Assembly: GCF_016863195.1 (NCBI RefSeq)
Contig: NZ_BOOK01000029.1
Span: forward strand, 124,001-188,000
DNA: 64,000 nt
DNA from: Paraplanobispora takensis
GTDB lineage: Bacteria > Actinomycetota > Actinomycetes > Streptosporangiales > Streptosporangiaceae
Reading direction: 5' to 3'
The notes beneath the pieces are model-generated. The model searched no databases. It was not told where the DNA came from and saw only the letters and a list, made by a program, of their open reading frames with translations. Below are positions 61,749 to 64,000 of this stretch, piece after piece. A program made the translations under genes and the position numbers. Every line of letters starts with the position of its first letter. Within the stretch, counting starts at the first letter, position 1.

Positions 61749-62569
61749 CGGTGGTTTCCTTCCGGAGGGGCGAGTTCGCGCATACGGAGGGCCGAGACCA
61801 GCGCCCGTGAGGCGGCGCCGATCGCGGCGAGGTCGTCGTCGGAGAGGGGACGGGCGGCGCCGTCGAGCAGGAGCGTCACCCCGGGTGCGAGCCGTACGGC
61901 GGGCACCGCGGTCACGGGGGCGCCGGGAGCGGAGAGCCCGCCGGAGAACACGGCGGCCTCCACCTCGTGATCCGCCGGCCCGGCCGCGCCCGGATCGGCC
62001 GCGTCCGGATCGGCCGTGCTCACCCCGGTCGCGCCCGACTCGGCCGGAACGGCCGGGCCGGGATCCGGGAGGAGCAGGCCGGGATCCGGCGCGGGCGGGT
62101 CGGTCCAGAAGCGCGGGCGGGCGGGTGCTCCCGTGACGCCGGGTGCCCGGGCCGCTCCGGCCGGAGCCGTCGCGCCGGTTCGATCCATCGCACCGGCCTG
62201 ATCCGCCGCTCCGGCCCGATCGGCGGCCCCGGCGGGCCCGGTGAGCGCAGCGGGGGCGTCCGGGACGGTGCGCAGGCGGGCGATCTCCTCCAGGGCCCGG
62301 TCCGTGGCCCCGGCCAGCTCGACCTGGATCTCGGCGATGCTCCGGCCCTCCGCCTGGCGGCGCTTGACGGCGACGAGCTGGAGCAGGTGGCGCCTGCCGT
62401 ACAGGGCCACCCGTCCGCGCCGGGACAGGGGCGGGTCGAGCAGGCCGATCGTGGCGTACCACCGGACGAGGCGCTCGTTCGGCACGTCCCTGACCCGGCC
62501 GTTGAGCCGCCCGTCCGGGGTGAGCACGGTGGAGGCGTGCTCCACCAGTTCGCCGATCGTCCATTCCAT
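61745..62569 (-). CDS. MerR-family transcriptional regulator with Ala-rich extension
   Basis: A 274-residue protein. The winged HTH lies in residues about 1-80 (MEWTIGELVEHAS, then VPNERLVRWYATIGLLDPP, then GRRHLLQLVAVKRR), with a coiled dimerisation helix to about 105. The long C-terminal part is low-complexity (repeats of AADQAGAMDRTG, DPAAD) with a final ASRALVSALRMREL segment and no recognised ligand domain. ATG at 62569. A perfect palindrome lies just upstream, so it is likely autoregulated. Confidence 0.87.
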   Translation of the reverse strand: MEWTIGELVEHASTVLTPDGRLNGRVRDVPNERLVRWYATIGLLDPPLSRRGRVALYGRRHLLQLVAVKRRQAEGRSIAEIQVELAGATDRALEEIARLRTVPDAPAALTGPAGAADRAGAADQAGAMDRTGATAPAGAARAPGVTGAPARPRFWTDPPAPDPGLLLPDPGPAVPAESGATGVSTADPDAADPGAAGPADHEVEAAVFSGGLSAPGAPVTAVPAVRLAPGVTLLLDGAARPLSDDDLAAIGAASRALVSALRMRELAPPEGNHR

Positions 62570-62579
62570 GCCCTCAGAA

Positions 62580-62604
62580 TGACACTGTAATAATGACAGT
62601 GTCA
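62580..62604. promoter_or_regulatory. MerR operator overlapping its own promoter
   Basis: TGACACTGT (62580-62588) and ACAGTGTCA (62596-62604) are perfect 9-base arms around AATAATG. On the gene strand a TTGACA (-35) sits in one arm, and a CATTCT-like -10 lies 17-18 bases on, close to the ATG. This is the geometry of MerR regulation. Confidence 0.85.
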
Positions 62605-62630
62605 ATGTCGGGGCGAACGGCGGACCCGGT

Positions 62631-63617
62631 TCACTTCACGGCGGTGACCGGGCGGGAGGACTGGAACGTCCTGCGATAGGCGCTGGGCGCCACACCCAGG
62701 ACGGCGGCCATCTGCTGGCGCAGGGCGGCGCCGGTACCGAAGCCCGCGTGCCGGGCGACGAGGTCGACCGGCAGGTCGGTGGTCTCCAGCAGGTGACGGG
62801 CGCGCTCGACGCGCTGCTGGACGATCCACCGGCCCGGGCTCATCCCGGTCTCCTCGCGGAAGCGCCGGGTGAAGGTGCGCACGCTCATCCGGACCTGGCC
62901 GGCCAGCGAGCGCAGGTCGAGCCGCTCGTCCAGGTGCGCCAGCGCCCAGACGCGCGCGGGGGCGGTGGAGGCGTCGGGCGTGGCCGGGACCGGATGCTCG
63001 ATGTACTGCGCCTGGCCGCCCGGCCGCCACGGCGGCATCACGCAGCGCCGCGCCACGCGGTTGCCGACCTCGCTCCCGTGGTCGCTGCGCACGACGTGCA
63101 GGCACAGGTCGACGCCCGCGCCGACGCCGGCCGAGGTGAGGATGTCGCCGTCGTCGACGAACAGGACGTCCGGGTCGAGCTCGACGAGGGGGAACAGCTC
63201 GCGGAAGCGCCCGGCGTGCATCCAGTGCGTGGTCGCCGGCCTGCCGTCGAGCAGTCCGGCCGCGGCCAGGGCGAACGCCCCGGTGCAGACCGACATGACG
63301 CGGCGGGTGCGGGCGGCGGCGGTCAGCGCGTCCCGGACCTCCGGCGGGAGCGTCCCCGAACGCATCGCCTCGTTGGCCGCGTGGAAGCCGGGCACCACCA
63401 CGGTGTCGGCCCGCGCCAGCTCCTCCAGGCCGTACTCGGGCACGATCTGGAAGCCCGCCGACGTCCGGACCGGCCGCGCGCCGGGACCGCAGACCCGGAC
63501 CCGGTAGAGGCGCCGGTCCAGGTCGTCGCGGGCGGCACCGAAGATCTGCGTCACGGTGCCCAGGTCGAAGGGGACCAGGTCGTCGAGGGCGAGGACGGCG
63601 ATGCGGTGAGGCTCCAT
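62631..63617 (-). CDS. GlxA-type transcriptional regulator (DJ-1/PfpI domain plus AraC HTH)
   Basis: A 328-residue regulator. Residues about 5-180 form a DJ-1/PfpI-like amidotransferase fold with the nucleophile-site SVCTGAFALAAAG. Residues about 225-320 carry two AraC helix-turn-helix motifs (LAGQVRMSVRTFTRRFRE and VARHAGFGTGAALRQQM). Divergent from the MFS transporter, which it probably controls. Inducer unknown. No strong ribosome site precedes the ATG. Confidence 0.93.
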   Translation of the reverse strand: MEPHRIAVLALDDLVPFDLGTVTQIFGAARDDLDRRLYRVRVCGPGARPVRTSAGFQIVPEYGLEELARADTVVVPGFHAANEAMRSGTLPPEVRDALTAAARTRRVMSVCTGAFALAAAGLLDGRPATTHWMHAGRFRELFPLVELDPDVLFVDDGDILTSAGVGAGVDLCLHVVRSDHGSEVGNRVARRCVMPPWRPGGQAQYIEHPVPATPDASTAPARVWALAHLDERLDLRSLAGQVRMSVRTFTRRFREETGMSPGRWIVQQRVERARHLLETTDLPVDLVARHAGFGTGAALRQQMAAVLGVAPSAYRRTFQSSRPVTAVK

Positions 63618-63689
63618 GGCCCGATTCTTTCACATGATGGCTTTCCGGCCACTGGTTCCGCGGGCGGCGCGTGCCCGATCCTTGACCCC

Positions 63690-64000
63690 ATGACACGGAC
63701 AGAAGCACGTCCCAGGCTGCACTGGGCATGGACGGTGGCCGCGGTGACGTTCGTGGCGCTGGTGGGCGCGGCGGGTTTCCGGGCGACCCCCGGCGCGCTG
63801 ATCGAGCCGCTGCAGCGGGAGTTCGGCTGGAGCAGGGGCACGATCTCGCTGGCCGTGTCGGTCAACCTGCTGCTGTTCGGGCTCACGGCGCCGTTCGCCG
63901 CGGCCCTGATGGAGCGCTTCGGCATCCGCAGGGTGATCGCGTGCGCGCTGTCGCTGGTGGCGCTGGGCAGCGGCCTGACGGTGTTCATGACGACGAGCTG
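63690..64000 (+). CDS. MFS transporter (N-terminal part, cut by the window edge)
   Basis: About 103 residues are visible: the first membrane helix (WTVAAVTFVALVGAAGF), TPGALIEPLQREFGWSRG, the second helix and the conserved MERFGIRRV loop between helices 2 and 3. This matches the drug/proton or metabolite exporters of the major facilitator superfamily. The C-terminus lies outside. Divergent from the GlxA regulator. No ribosome site is obvious, so start ATG 63690 is provisional. Confidence 0.85.
   Translation, partial: MTRTEARPRLHWAWTVAAVTFVALVGAAGFRATPGALIEPLQREFGWSRGTISLAVSVNLLLFGLTAPFAAALMERFGIRRVIACALSLVALGSGLTVFMTTS

Noticed and set aside
59316-62564. A 1082-codon open frame on the minus strand covering merR and the VIT-VWA gene
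   Set aside because: The first part is merR in a different frame. The real VIT-VWA start overlaps the merR stop with a ribosome site.
1-64000. tRNA, rRNA, CRISPR array or insertion sequence
   Set aside because: No cloverleaf, rRNA segment, regular spacer repeats, transposase frame or flanking target duplication was found by reading the gaps.

Overview
The window is very GC-rich (about 70-73 % by eye), coding is dense on both strands, and GTG starts and 4-base ATGA/GTGA stop-start overlaps are common. It carries the respiratory block ctaC-ctaD-ctaF / ctaE-qcrC-qcrA-qcrB beside erpA, adoK, trpD, a DEDDh-GIY-YIG nuclease, NlpC/P60 proteins, pimB, fadD15, SRPBCC, an ArsA-like ATPase and plsC. 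This is the order known from actinomycetes: roughly Rv2182c-Rv2204c in Mycobacterium tuberculosis and the SCO2123-SCO2162 neighbourhood in Streptomyces coelicolor. Secreted L,D-transpeptidase, IdeR/DmdR-type iron boxes and an actinobacterial c-di-AMP riboswitch agree. I infer a filamentous actinomycete, perhaps Streptosporangiales; the genus cannot be fixed from the sequence alone.

Layout. 1-4118: end of nadA, erpA, adoK, an HRP1-like CBS protein, and a cysteine desulfurase/TusA pair. 4287-13030: cytochrome aa3 oxidase and the cytochrome bc1 branch, with an L,D-transpeptidase between them. 13196-19982: receiver-like protein, trpD, two NarL-type histidine kinases (one with its response regulator), an Lrp-type ligand-binding protein and the nuclease fusion. 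20145-26773: DUF1801 protein, large ATPase-LuxR regulator, phosphotransferase, NYN RNase-like protein. 26999-33422: two NlpC/P60 cell-wall hydrolases (the second behind a Crp-like site and a c-di-AMP riboswitch, and apparently using a CTG start), two metallopeptidases and pimB. 33472-38514: a sugar ABC importer in which all three genes carry separate lesions, divergent from an intact GH42 beta-galactosidase. 38563-48934: fadD15, metallophosphoesterase, SRPBCC-ArsA-DUF5304, glucokinase glkA, phosphatase, secreted propeller-like protein, hydrolase, acyltransferase. 49138-64000: accessory part with a secreted metalloprotease, MarR/DoxX, homocysteine methyltransferase and arylsulfatase, a siderophore uptake cluster between two iron boxes, a MerR/VIT-VWA pair, an AraC-GlxA regulator and the start of an MFS transporter.

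How it fits together. The left half serves respiration and its Fe-S, sulfur and heme-copper needs. The middle serves envelope lipids and wall remodelling (PIM mannosylation, acyl-CoA ligase, acyltransferase, NlpC/P60, L,D-transpeptidase). The right end is regulated, horizontally variable cargo. The most interesting signals are the CTG-start/riboswitch/Crp arrangement at 28543-28944, the multiply broken ABC importer at 33472-36400, the MerR/VIT-VWA unit with a perfect operator at 59316-62604, the paired MarR operators at 51107-51154 and the CsoR-like palindrome upstream of ctaE. No rRNA, tRNA, CRISPR array or insertion sequence was seen.
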